A stretch of DNA of 34,940 nucleotides from Novosphingobium sp. Chol11 (GCF_945870625.1 NZ_CAMBTS010000022.1:1-34940); one strand, 5' to 3'; counted from the stretch's first letter, positions 1-7,735 are shown. Notes: generated by a model from the sequence alone, not told the origin. Translations and numbers: made by a program.

Positions 1-68
1 GGGCGCGCTGCGCCTTTGCGGGCCAGCAGGCTGGGGCTGAGCGATGCAAAGGATTTGGTCTCGTTCAT
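1..68 (-). CDS. Small unidentified protein, N-terminal part only (runs off the window edge)
   Basis: An ATG on the minus strand at 66-68 opens a frame that stays open to the window edge and encodes 22 residues beginning MNETKSFASLSPSLLARKG. It starts 17 bases downstream of the parA-like stop, with a GGGAG stretch about 10 bases before the ATG, so it is probably the next gene of the same transcript. I do not recognise a family from this fragment and give no function. That it is coding is inferred from position, ribosome-binding sequence and open frame only. Confidence 0.5.
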   Translation of the reverse strand, partial: MNETKSFASLSPSLLARKGAAR

Positions 69-85
69 GGCTTTGTCGCTCCCGC

Positions 86-826
86 TTATGAGCCAATGAC
101 CCGGCGGCCGAAGCCGCCGGTTGGGCGCGGTGAACCAGAAGCGGCAGTAGCAGCAGACGATGGCGGCACGGCAAAGACGGTGCGCCGGAAGTTCTTCTCG
201 AGGCGCTCCGAAATATAAGTCCACAACGCCGCCACTTCGGCGGCGGAGCGGCCCGACGGATCGACTTCCATGACCGTCCGGCCATCGATCATCGATGCGG
301 CGAAATCGACGCGGTGATGCAGCGTAACCGGGGCCACGGTGCCATGCTGAGAAAGCGCGACGGCCGCCTCCGAGGTGATCTTGGCTTTGGCTGTGGCGGC
401 GTTGACGACGAAAATCAGCGGCTTTTCGGCGCGCTCGCACAAGTCCACAGTGGCACCGACAGCGCGCAAGTCATGCGGGCTGGGGCGGGTGGGCACGACG
501 ATGAGTTCGGCGACCGCGATGACCGACTGGATGGCAAGGGTGATGGCAGGCGGGGTATCGATAACGGCCAGTTTGAAGCCCTGTTGGCGCAGAACACCCA
601 GATCGCTGGCAAGGCGCGCTACTGTTGTCTGGGCAAATGCGGGAAAATCGGCCTGACGTTCATTCCACCAATCAGAGAGCGAGCCTTGGGGATCAATATC
701 AATCAAAACGACTGGGCCGGCGCCGGCGCGCTGCGCCTGGACGGCAAGGTGACCAGACAAAGTTGTTTTGCCAGAGCCCCCTTTCTGTGATGCCAACGCC
801 AGTACCCGCACGATAACCCCCTGCAA
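86..826 (-). CDS. ParA/MinD-family ATPase
   Basis: This 246-residue protein has the deviant Walker A motif of the ParA/MinD family, KGGSGKT at residues 15-21. It is followed by a Walker A'-type strand, VVLIDIDPQGS (near 39-49), and a Walker B-like strand, LAVIDTPP (near 86-93). Family members are dimerising ATPases that position DNA, protein complexes or cell-pole structures on the nucleoid or membrane. No parB or parS sits beside it, so it is probably an orphan ParA rather than the chromosome-partition copy; its cargo is unknown. The last 30 residues (PPSSAATAAS and onward) look like a disordered tail. It diverges from the Sel1/SPOR gene at 1082 across about 255 bases and is followed closely by the small gene at 1-68. 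The start MQGVIVRVLA is the first plausible one; a start at V6 would also keep the fold. Confidence 0.85.
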   Translation of the reverse strand: MQGVIVRVLALASQKGGSGKTTLSGHLAVQAQRAGAGPVVLIDIDPQGSLSDWWNERQADFPAFAQTTVARLASDLGVLRQQGFKLAVIDTPPAITLAIQSVIAVAELIVVPTRPSPHDLRAVGATVDLCERAEKPLIFVVNAATAKAKITSEAAVALSQHGTVAPVTLHHRVDFAASMIDGRTVMEVDPSGRSAAEVAALWTYISERLEKNFRRTVFAVPPSSAATAASGSPRPTGGFGRRVIGS

Positions 827-1081
827 AACCCGTATCGGTCTCGCCCAGAGAAATCGCAGAACTCCGTCAACTTTTGGTTAATGTCGCGCGCGGCATTCTG
901 CAGAAAGCCTGTTTTGTGCGGCTTGCTATGGGTAAATCTTCGCTAACGCGTCATTTACCGTGGCGATACTATAGAAAGCTGCCGCGCCGGGCCACACCGA
1001 CGCTTGCTTCGAGCCAGAGCGCGCGGCATCGTTAACTAAATCCTCGCCGATGCGGGGGACCATTGGGAGGGGCGACCCGCA

Positions 1082-2179
1082 ATGCGCGCAGTTGTGATCA
1101 GGGTGCTGGGGGCGGCTGCCATCGGCATCGCCGGATGTCATTTGGCGGCGGCCGCCGCTGCCCCAGCAGCGCCTGCGCCTTATGCGCTGCAAGTGCGGGC
1201 CGGGGTCGATGCCTGGTCGGGCGGCGACTATGCGACCGCGGTCAAGGCGTGGACCGGGCCTGCGGCCAAGGGTGATGCCGATGCGCTGTTCAACATGGGG
1301 CAAGCCTAGAAACTAGGCCGCGGCGTGCCCAAGGATATTGCCAAGGCGGAGGAATGCTACAGCAAGGCGGCCAGACTTGGCCACGTTCGTGCAGCCGATA
1401 ACTGCGGTATCCTGCTGTTCCAGGCCGGTCGGCAAGGAGAAGCCTTGCCGTGGCTCGAAGCCAGCGCCGATCGCGGCGAACCGCGCGCCATGTATGTTCT
1501 GGGCGTCGCTGCGTTCAATGGCGATTTCGCCGCCAAAGATTGGGTGCGGGCTTATGCCTTGATGACGCGGGCAGCAGGGACCGGCCTTGCGCAAGCCGTG
1601 ACCAGCCTGACAACAATGAACGAGACTATCCCGCTCGCGCAGCGCCAGATGGGGGCCTCGCTCGCCGCCGATCTTGAGCGCCAGGCAGAAGATCAGCGGT
1701 CCCGCCAGCTTGCTGCCGTCGATCTGGGAACGCCCGCGCAGCCAACGCCGCGCGCTTGGGCCGCCCCGCTGAAGACGGTGGATTTGCCGCCAGCATCTGT
1801 TGGCGCTGAGGCAGGGACGGAGCCCGCTGCCCCGCCTGTTGCCGCGCCGCCGCCGCCGCCCCGAAAGGTCTCACCGCCCAAACCGGCAACGCAGATTGCC
1901 GCGCAGACTGCACCGAAGCCTGCGGCCAGCACCAGCAACAGCACCAGTACGGGCGGGGGCAAGTGGCGCATCCAGCTTGGCGCGTTTGGCCAGAAAGCCA
2001 ATGCCGACGCCTTGTGGGCCAAGCTCAGGAACCGCCCCGAAATCGCCGGGCACGCGCGCATCGATCTGGGCTCGCCGATCACCCGTCTGCTCGCGGGAGG
2101 CTATACCCAAAGCGCCGCCGAGCGCGCGTGCAGCGTGTTGAAGGCGGGCGGGTTCGCCTGCCTTTTGGTCGCACCCTGA
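1082..2179 (+). pseudogene. Sel1-repeat/SPOR-domain envelope protein, interrupted by an in-frame TAG
   Basis: Two open frames, 1082-1306 and 1310-2179, lie in the same reading frame and are separated only by TAG at 1307-1309 (codon 76). Read through, they give one protein of about 365 codons. It has an N-terminal export signal with a possible lipobox (IAGC, Cys19) and then Sel1/TPR-like repeats. The repeat broken by the TAG reads GDADALFNMGQA-stop-KLGRGVPKDIAKAEECY, where a Tyr is expected. After a Pro/Ala-rich linker (about residues 220-295) comes a C-terminal SPOR domain beginning KWRIQLGAFG near residue 297. SPOR domains bind denuded septal peptidoglycan and Sel1 repeats bind proteins. GGGAGGGG precedes the ATG by about 10 bases. 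A TAC or TAT to TAG change explains the break, so this is a recent pseudogene, a sequencing error or a readthrough gene. Confidence 0.85.
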
Positions 2180-3405
2180 TCGCGCAGCCTGCGGGCCGCA
2201 TTGCGGTCATTGATTTCATCCGGGGCTTCGCGCTGCTGGGGATTCTGGCCATCAACGTCACGGGCTTCTGGGGCCCGCAGCTGGCCACGTTCAGCCCGCT
2301 ATGGCCGCGCGCGGAGCCCGGCGCGGCGGCGTGGTATGCCACCGCCTTCGTGCTGTTCGAAGGCAAGATGCGCGCGCTGTTCACGGTGCTGTTTGGCGCC
2401 AGCCTGATCCTGTTTATCGAAGCGGCGGAGCGGCGCGGCGCGAACGGCGATCTGGCGCAGGCCCGCCGCCTGTGCTGGCTCGCGCTGATCGGTTATGCGC
2501 ACTATTTGCTGCTGTGGTGGGGCGATATCCTGTTTGCCTATGCGCTAAGCGGGCTGCTCGCGCTGGCGCTGCGGCGGATGCCGCCTGCCGGGCTGGCAGC
2601 GTTCGGGCTGATGCTGTTTGTCTTCAGCCACGGGCTGGCCGCGATCGGCGATCTGGCCGGCATCGCCGCCGAAGCCCGGGTGCTGGCGGGCCGGGCCAGC
2701 ACCGCCGAAATGGCCGACCAGGCGGCGATGATGCAACGTATCGCTGCCTCGATGGCGCTCGATACGCGCATCCTCAACGCCGGCTTTGGTCAGGCCATCG
2801 GGCTCAGGCTGGCCAACGCGCCGTTGCTGCCGTTCGAGACGACGCTGGCGACGCTGACCGAGACGTTTCCGCTCATTCTGCTGGGCATGGCACTTTATGG
2901 AAGCGGCTTTTTCGGCGGAGGTTGGAGCCGTCAGACGCTGCGGCAGCTGGCATGGGGCGGGATCGGCGGGGGCGGCGCGATCTCCTTGGCGCTGCTCGGC
3001 TGGATATGGCAGCATGATTTTCCGCCGCGCGCGATGTTTGCCATGCTCGGCGCGCTCACCGCTGTGCCGCACCTGCTGATGGCGCTAGGCTATGCCGCCG
3101 CGCTGCTGCTGGCCTTTCCGCGGCTGGAGCGCAGCCGCGCAGGCCAGCGGATCGCGGGGGCGGGGCGCACTGCGCTTACCAATTATCTGGGCACAACGCT
3201 GCTGATGTGCGCGATCTTTTCCGGTTGGGGCCTTGGCCTTGGCCCGGAAATGCCGCGCGGCTGGTTGCCCGCGTGCGTGGTGCTGGGCTGGGCCGCGATG
3301 CTCGCCTGGCCCGAGGCATGGCTGGCCCGCTTCGGCATCGGCCCGATGGAGGCGCTGTGGCGCAAGCTGACATGGTGGGGCGAGGGCCGCGTTTTCGGGC
3401 GATAG
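2128..3405 (+). CDS. DUF418 (YeiB-like) polytopic membrane protein
   Basis: The protein opens with the family signature RIAVIDFIRGFALLGILAIN and continues through many hydrophobic segments. It contains the loop FEGKMRALFTVLFGAS and a C-terminal DUF418 block with GRTALTNYLGTTLL. It is predicted to be an inner-membrane protein of about 410-425 residues. The family has no firmly established reaction; links to acyltransferase-like membrane proteins are only structural. No ATG lies near the signature. Candidate starts are GTG at 2128, CTG at 2158 and CTG at 2176, the last overlapping the TGA of the upstream gene as CTGA. I give the GTG, but the 5' end is uncertain. Expression is probably coupled to the upstream Sel1/SPOR frame. 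The identification is firm and the start is weak. Confidence 0.8.
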   Translation: MQRVEGGRVRLPFGRTLIAQPAGRIAVIDFIRGFALLGILAINVTGFWGPQLATFSPLWPRAEPGAAAWYATAFVLFEGKMRALFTVLFGASLILFIEAAERRGANGDLAQARRLCWLALIGYAHYLLLWWGDILFAYALSGLLALALRRMPPAGLAAFGLMLFVFSHGLAAIGDLAGIAAEARVLAGRASTAEMADQAAMMQRIAASMALDTRILNAGFGQAIGLRLANAPLLPFETTLATLTETFPLILLGMALYGSGFFGGGWSRQTLRQLAWGGIGGGGAISLALLGWIWQHDFPPRAMFAMLGALTAVPHLLMALGYAAALLLAFPRLERSRAGQRIAGAGRTALTNYLGTTLLMCAIFSGWGLGLGPEMPRGWLPACVVLGWAAMLAWPEAWLARFGIGPMEALWRKLTWWGEGRVFGR

Positions 3406-3487
3406 AACGCTGCGCCGCTTTCATCGCGGCGAAACCAACGCTAAGTAGTCTGCCAAGAGGGCACTTGCCGCCCGCACCAAGGCCCTC

Positions 3488-4276
3488 ATGCCACTTTCCC
3501 TTGCGACCCGGCTTTCCTGGCACTGCCCCGAGCCGACCGATATCCTGCTGCAGATCGAAGCCGCCGCCGAGGCGGACCAGCGGCTGATCGAGGCGGCGCT
3601 GGAACACACGCCGTGCGCCAGCCTTCGCCGCGTGGCCGCGCAGGATGGGATCGGCACCCGCATCTGGCTGCATCATCAAGGCTTATTCGAGGTTACGTAT
3701 CGGGCGGCTGTGGAGGTTTCGCGCGCAGCGGCGGACCTTGGCGGGTTGATCGCCGTTGCCCCGCACCAGCTGCCGGGCGAGGCGGTGCCCTACCTTCTGG
3801 ATTCGCGCTATTGCGCCGCCAGCCGATTCGTCCCCTTCGTCGAGGAGGGGTTCGAAGGGCTGGAAGGGGGCGAGAAGATCCGCGCGCTGCGCGATTGGAT
3901 TGCGGCGCATTATCGCTACGTTTCCGGATCGAGCAATGCCCAGACCACTGCGGTGGACAGCTTTGTCGAAGGGCGCGGTGTGTGCCGCGATTTTGCCCAC
4001 ACGCTGATTTGCTTCGCACGCGCCGCCGCCATCCCGGCGCGTTTTGCCAGCGGCTATGGCCCCAAGGTCAAGCCGCAAGACTTTCATGCGGTTGCCGAGG
4101 TGTATCTGGCCGACGCCGCCGGGCAAGGCGGCTGGCATCTGGTGGACGCAACCGGGATGGTCGATGCCGCCACTTTCGCGCGCATCGGGGTGGGGCGCGA
4201 TGCTTCGGATACCAGCTTCCTCACCAGCTTTGGCAATGCCGAATTGCGCAGCATGGAAATTCTGGTCAGCGAATAA
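3488..4276 (+). CDS. Transglutaminase-like cysteine peptidase-fold protein
   Basis: This 262-residue protein has an N-terminal beta-rich region of the bacterial transglutaminase N-domain type (about 1-110) and a transglutaminase-like core. The catalytic triad is visible: Cys166 in GRGVCRDFAH, His200 in QDFHAVAEVY and Asp220 in WHLVDATG. Proteins of this class act as amidases, proteases or cross-linkers on unknown substrates. There is no signal peptide, so it is probably cytoplasmic. It lies 82 bases after the DUF418 gene and 87 bases before the L,D-transpeptidase-like gene, all on the plus strand. The neighbours suggest a loose envelope-related group, but that is inference. The substrate is not known. 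Confidence 0.88.
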   Translation: MPLSLATRLSWHCPEPTDILLQIEAAAEADQRLIEAALEHTPCASLRRVAAQDGIGTRIWLHHQGLFEVTYRAAVEVSRAAADLGGLIAVAPHQLPGEAVPYLLDSRYCAASRFVPFVEEGFEGLEGGEKIRALRDWIAAHYRYVSGSSNAQTTAVDSFVEGRGVCRDFAHTLICFARAAAIPARFASGYGPKVKPQDFHAVAEVYLADAAGQGGWHLVDATGMVDAATFARIGVGRDASDTSFLTSFGNAELRSMEILVSE

Positions 4277-4363
4277 GGCTCGCAGCCCGTGCACGATTTG
4301 GGCATGATCCAGATCGTTAACGGCTGAGCGGTATAGCTGGCGCCCGGGATTGGCAGGGAGCGC

Positions 4364-5089
4364 GTGGCGGGTATGAATGCGAGCGGACTGATGGCCTTCT
4401 TGCGGCTGCACTGGGTGCGCGCCGGGCTGGGTTTTGCCGCGATGTCGCTCGCCTCGGTGCTGGCCTTCCATGTCGGCGCGGATCTTGCGCAGTATGTGAC
4501 GGCCAAGTGGCGCGCGCAAGACAGCGCCCCGCCCGCCGGCGCGGCGGCGCAGCCGGTTGCCGGCAAACCCAGCCCCAAGCCCAGCCCTGCGCCAAACCCC
4601 GCGCCGGAAAGCCCCTTCGTGATCAAATCGATCCTCAAGATCGACGGGCCGATCAAGTTCGGGCAGTATTTCTGGGATGAGAGCAAAGCGCCGGATGGCC
4701 CGCGCTCAGGCCCGCTGGTGATCACCGTCGATGTTCAGGCGCGCACGATCTCGGTGTTTCGCGGCGGGCATGAGATCGGCGCAGCGGCGATCCTGCGCGG
4801 CTTCGGCGACAAACCGACGCCCACCGGCATTTTCCCGATCACGCAAAAGGACGCGGACCACATCTCCAGCATCTATGATGCGCCGATGCCCTATATGATG
4901 CGGCTGACCAACGACGGCGTCTCGATCCACGGCGCCAAGGTGGAACGCGGCTATGCCACCAACGGCTGCGTCGGCGTGCCCAACGAATTTGCCAAGCGCC
5001 TGTTCGAACAGGTCAGCCTTGGCGACAAGGTGATCATCACCGACGGCCAGCGGATTGGGGTTGGCGATCCGATTTTGCCGGGGGCGTAG
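4364..5089 (+). CDS. L,D-transpeptidase-like (YkuD-fold) protein
   Basis: The 241-residue protein has one N-terminal membrane segment or uncleaved signal (about 18-36), a Pro/Ala/Lys linker (55-82) and a C-terminal YkuD domain. The active-site strand reads SIHGAKVERGYATNGCVG, giving His189 and the catalytic Cys202. Family members form 3-3 peptidoglycan cross-links or attach proteins to the wall in the periplasm. The usual ShGCxR box is altered: TNGCVG has Asn for the Ser/His position and Gly where Arg is common. It may therefore be a distinct subfamily. The frame opens with GTG at 4364, only 3 bases after AGGGAG; ATG at 4373 is an equally plausible start. The call to the fold is firm and the substrate is not known. 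Confidence 0.85.
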   Translation: MAGMNASGLMAFLRLHWVRAGLGFAAMSLASVLAFHVGADLAQYVTAKWRAQDSAPPAGAAAQPVAGKPSPKPSPAPNPAPESPFVIKSILKIDGPIKFGQYFWDESKAPDGPRSGPLVITVDVQARTISVFRGGHEIGAAAILRGFGDKPTPTGIFPITQKDADHISSIYDAPMPYMMRLTNDGVSIHGAKVERGYATNGCVGVPNEFAKRLFEQVSLGDKVIITDGQRIGVGDPILPGA

Positions 5090-5099
5090 GGGCGGCGGT

Positions 5100-5174
5100 C
5101 ACCCCCATCCAGCCTGCGCTAACGGACTGCGTCCGTAAGCTGCGGCATCCTTCCCCCATCGAGGGGGAAGGGGG
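5100..5174 (+). repeat. Intergenic hairpin repeat, copy A
   Basis: This copy starts CACCCCCATCC and ends in CCTTCCCCC-ATCGA-GGGGGAAGG, a perfect 9-bp stem. An inner stem is formed by ACGGAC and GTCCGT around TGC. It aligns over its whole length with copy B at 5351-5425. The differences are concentrated in the inner stem, and pairing is kept in both copies. Confidence 0.85.
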
Positions 5175-5176
5175 AG

Positions 5177-5210
5177 AAAAGGTGACAGAGTTTACACTGT
5201 GTAACCTTTT
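5177..5210. repeat. 34-base near-perfect palindrome
   Basis: The sequence starts AAAAGGTGACAGAG and ends GTGTAACCTTTT; compared with its own reverse complement, 28 of 34 positions agree. The outer seven base pairs, AAAAGGT with ACCTTTT, are perfect. Such a symmetric element could be a dimeric regulator's operator, a mobile-element core or a stem-loop. It lies directly after repeat copy A, and a related GGTGACA word recurs near 5263. Confidence 0.65.
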
Positions 5211-5350
5211 CTGGTGGCGGAAAAATATATTTGAAACAAATAGATATGCCGCGAGAGTGACAAGGTGACACTCTGCGCGTTTCGCGGCAAGTTTACAGGA
5301 TCAAAGAGCGGGGAGCAGCATTCTTGCAGGTTTGCGCCGTGTAGGAAAGG

Positions 5351-5425
5351 CACCCCCATCCAACCTTCGCTAGCGGGCGAGCCCGCAAGCTGCGGTATCC
5401 TTCCCCCATCGAGGGGGAAGGGGGG
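5351..5425 (+). repeat. Intergenic hairpin repeat, copy B
   Basis: This is the second copy of the element at 5100-5174, in the same orientation about 250 bases away. It shares the CACCCCCATCC start, the AAGCTGCGG core and the terminal CCTTCCCCC/GGGGGAAGG stem. The inner stem is GCGGGC/GCCCGC instead of ACGGAC/GTCCGT, so both arms changed together. Confidence 0.85.
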
Positions 5426-5433
5426 CGAGCGGA

Positions 5434-5901
5434 TTAATCGACCGCGTAGACCCGGTATTCGACGCCGCCTGGCACGATGCTGCCAACGCCGACGGCGCAG
5501 ATGTGATTGAGCCAGGCGTACTTTTCGCTTGCCGTTTCGAACAGCGGCGCGACTCTGAAGTAATACTGTGAGGGGTCGGGGCGGTCGGCGGCGCTCGTGT
5601 CGAGCACTGCCGCCTGAATTTCAGGGGGGATAACGATTCGGCCCAGATAAGTAATGTAGATCAGCGCGCCGTCGTCGGTTTGCGCGCAGGCGCGGACATC
5701 GACCGCGATCGAGCCATCTGCGCGGATCTTGACCCAGTCAGCGCCGCCCTGGGACAGGAATGTGCCGCTGAGGCGTTCGCCCTTGAATGTGCCGCCGGTT
5801 ATACAATTGATCGCGCGGTAACCTTCCGGGGTCGGGCCTACTGCGATGGGATCAGCAAGATCGAAATGCGCTTCGTAAAGCAGCGTGCCGGATAAGGCCA
5901 T
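5434..5901 (-). CDS. DUF3237 domain protein
   Basis: This 155-residue protein matches the DUF3237 pattern. It opens with LSGTLLYEAHFDLADPIAVGPTP in two adjoining pieces, has a central GGTFKGERLSGTFLSQGGADW and ends in a beta-rich PSQYYFRVAPLFETAS...YAWLNHICAVGVG. The family forms a small lipocalin-like beta barrel of unknown reaction and is common beside short-chain dehydrogenases and aromatic or steroid catabolic genes. The gene follows an SDR gene by 12 bases on the same strand, so the two are probably co-transcribed. No signal peptide is seen; it is likely cytoplasmic. Function beyond the family name is not known. Confidence 0.87.
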   Translation of the reverse strand: MALSGTLLYEAHFDLADPIAVGPTPEGYRAINCITGGTFKGERLSGTFLSQGGADWVKIRADGSIAVDVRACAQTDDGALIYITYLGRIVIPPEIQAAVLDTSAADRPDPSQYYFRVAPLFETASEKYAWLNHICAVGVGSIVPGGVEYRVYAVD

Positions 5902-5913
5902 TGGTGTTCCCTT

Positions 5914-6696
5914 TCAGTAACCGGTGATCTGGCGGGCCAGCGCAGGGCGGTCTTCCCATGCGGTCTGGGCGAAGAGGGCGGCGAATTGTTCGTCGCCTTC
6001 GGTGACCAGCCAGTGAACCTGTTTGCCGTTCACGGCCTTTTCGACCGTTTCGGCCACCTGTTCGGGGGTGACGTTGACGCCGAGCAGCTCGATTGTCTTC
6101 GAAGGGTGGTCGGCGGCGAGGACCATGGGGGTCTTCACGTAAGCCACCATGATGTCGCAAACCCAGATGCCTTCGGCTTCCAGTTCGATGTTGAGCCCTT
6201 CGGTCAGGCCGCGCACGGCGAACTTGCTCGCGCAGTAGATCGCGTGTTCGGGAAGCCCATAGATCGATGCGGCCGAGCTCATCGTGATGATCCGGGCGTC
6301 CGGCGCTTTGCGCAGGAAAGGCAGCGCGGCGTGGATGCCGTTGACCACGCCGTTCACGTTGACATCCATGACGGCATGGAGCTTTTCGAGCGGTGTATCG
6401 GCGAAAGTGCGCATGTCGAGAATACCGGCGCAATTGAACAGGACATCGAGCTTTCCGTGCGAGGCTTCGGCAAAGGCCGCGATGGCGGTGGCCAGTCCAC
6501 CTGCATCGAGCACGTCGGCGACGAAGGATTGGGCTGGCTCGCCCAGCTCCTCCTGGACTTTCGCCAACGGCGCTTCGTTGCGGTCGCAGAGGCCGACGCG
6601 CCAGCCTTTGGCGGCGAAGCGGCGCGCGGTTTCAAGCCCGATGCCGGAGGCTGCTCCGGTGATGAAAATTGCGCGCGCAGTGGTTATGTCGTTCAT
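5914..6696 (-). CDS. SDR-family NAD(P)-dependent oxidoreductase
   Basis: This is a classical short-chain dehydrogenase of 260 residues. The cofactor loop TGAASGIG is at residues 13-20, NCAG at 88-91, catalytic Ser within MSSAAS near 140-144, and YCASK gives Tyr154 and Lys158. The cofactor-binding strand ends in CDRN (near 37-40), whose Asp usually favours NAD over NADP. The substrate cannot be read from sequence. The gene starts at 6696 and is followed by the DUF3237 gene after 12 bases, suggesting one operon. Its own promoter should lie in 6697-6790, next to the hairpin array. Confidence 0.9.
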   Translation of the reverse strand: MNDITTARAIFITGAASGIGLETARRFAAKGWRVGLCDRNEAPLAKVQEELGEPAQSFVADVLDAGGLATAIAAFAEASHGKLDVLFNCAGILDMRTFADTPLEKLHAVMDVNVNGVVNGIHAALPFLRKAPDARIITMSSAASIYGLPEHAIYCASKFAVRGLTEGLNIELEAEGIWVCDIMVAYVKTPMVLAADHPSKTIELLGVNVTPEQVAETVEKAVNGKQVHWLVTEGDEQFAALFAQTAWEDRPALARQITGY

Positions 6697-6793
6697 CGCA
6701 TCCTCCGTGGTTTTGTTTATTCAGCAGAGTACGGTACCTTTCGTGGCTAGCAAGCGCCAACCTGAACGTGCCCCTCCACCATTCTACGGCCAC

Positions 6794-6881
6794 GGGCGCG
6801 CTGGCGCGCCCGGCTTCGCCGGATGGCCTGCCCCCGGCAGGCCATTTTCCCGGCTACGCCCCCCTCCCCGTTCCGGGGAGG
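6794..6881. repeat. Array of four consecutive hairpins, possible terminator
   Basis: Four perfect inverted repeats follow one another. They are GGGCGCG-CTGG-CGCGCCC (6794-6811), CCGGC-TTC-GCCGG (6810-6822), GGCCTGCC-CCC-GGCAGGCC (6825-6843) and CCTCCCC-GTTCC-GGGGAGG (6863-6881). The block begins 9 bases past the stop of the SDR gene at 6891-7673, read on the minus strand, where the first hairpin could end or stabilise that transcript. No T-run follows any stem, so ordinary intrinsic termination is not shown. The composition resembles dispersed intergenic repeats. Confidence 0.7.
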
Positions 6882-6890
6882 TACTTGGTT

Positions 6891-7673
6891 TTAGCGCGGT
6901 GCCATGCGGATCGCGCCGTCGAGCCGGATCGCCTGCCCGTTGAAATAGGCGTTGCGGACGAGTTCGAGCGCGAGGCTGGCGAATTCCTCGGGTTTGCCGA
7001 GCCGCTTGGGGAAGGGGACCGAGGCGTTGAGGCTGTCGAGCACTTTTTCGGGCAGGCGGCCGAGCAAGGGCGTGTTGAAGATGCCCGGCATGATCGCGTT
7101 GACGCGGATGCCAAGGTCCATCAGATCGCGCGCCATCGGCAGAACGAGGCCGTTGACCCCGGCTTTGAGCGAGCCATAGGCGACCTGCCCGATCTGCGCG
7201 TCTTGCGCTGCGACCGAGGCGGTGAGCACGATTGCGCCGCGCTCGCCGTCGTCGAGCGGATCGAGCGCGGTCATGCCCAGTGCGCTGAGCGAGGCGATGC
7301 GGTAGCTGGCAACGAGGATGCCTTGTGCGGCGTATTCATAGTCTTCGGTCGAGAGGCGGGTGTAGGTGCCGGTTTCGCGGTCGCGGCTCAGGGTCTTGCC
7401 GCGGCGGCTGGTCATCGCGCAGTGGACGCAGACGCGCTCTTGCCCATGCGCGGCGCGCGCCTTGGCGAGGCCATCGAGCACCGATTGTTCGCTGGTGATA
7501 TCGACCTTGCAGAACAGGCCGCCGATGGCGGCTGCGGCTTCTTCACCGGCCTCTTCGTTGATATCGAAGATGGCGACTTTCGCGCCTGCGGCGGCAAGTG
7601 CCTCTGCCGTTGCTCGGCCAAGGCCTGAGGCTCCGCCTGTAACGACGGCGCTCACGCTCGAATCTATCCTCAT
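6891..7673 (-). CDS. SDR-family oxidoreductase, 3-hydroxyacyl-CoA dehydrogenase type-2-like
   Basis: This 260-residue Rossmann protein has TGGASGLG at residues 12-19, an NAD-type Asp in IFDINEE (near 37), Ser153 in LTASVA, Tyr166 and Lys170 in YGSLK. The overall pattern (KVDITSEQSV, IGQVAYGSLKAGV, MPGIFNTPLL) is close to type-2 3-hydroxyacyl-CoA dehydrogenases (HSD17B10-like), which oxidise hydroxyacyl-CoA or hydroxysteroids. The usual NAG loop after the fourth strand is replaced by HCAM, which is odd for a working SDR. AAGGAG precedes the ATG by about 10 bases. It is followed by a hairpin array and then another SDR gene. A catabolic role is inferred only. Confidence 0.82.
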   Translation of the reverse strand: MRIDSSVSAVVTGGASGLGRATAEALAAAGAKVAIFDINEEAGEEAAAAIGGLFCKVDITSEQSVLDGLAKARAAHGQERVCVHCAMTSRRGKTLSRDRETGTYTRLSTEDYEYAAQGILVASYRIASLSALGMTALDPLDDGERGAIVLTASVAAQDAQIGQVAYGSLKAGVNGLVLPMARDLMDLGIRVNAIMPGIFNTPLLGRLPEKVLDSLNASVPFPKRLGKPEEFASLALELVRNAYFNGQAIRLDGAIRMAPR

Positions 7674-7735
7674 CCCCGTGTTCTCCTTCTTTAACCGTAT
7701 GATTAAGCAGGGGCGGGGGTCAGGCGCAAGCGGGA

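Larger units (their letters stand above)
5090..5433. other. Gene-free intergenic block holding two repeat copies
   Basis: No gene with convincing codon structure is seen in these 344 bases between a plus-strand gene and a convergent minus-strand gene. The block contains two copies of a 75-base hairpin repeat (5100-5174 and 5351-5425) and, between them, a near-palindrome (5177-5210) and an AT-rich stretch around 5220-5250. A short open frame at 5265-5510 runs out of the repeat into the antisense of the next gene and is not credible. The block probably also acts as a bidirectional transcription stop, because each repeat ends in a strong GC hairpin. Confidence 0.7.

Noticed and set aside
5100..5425. 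CRISPR array
   Set aside because: There are only two 75-base repeats with long internal hairpins and one spacer of about 176 bases; no cas genes are present.
5265..5510. Small plus-strand gene of 81 codons in the repeat block
   Set aside because: It runs through repeat copy B and into the antisense of the DUF3237 gene, with Arg-rich composition and no family.
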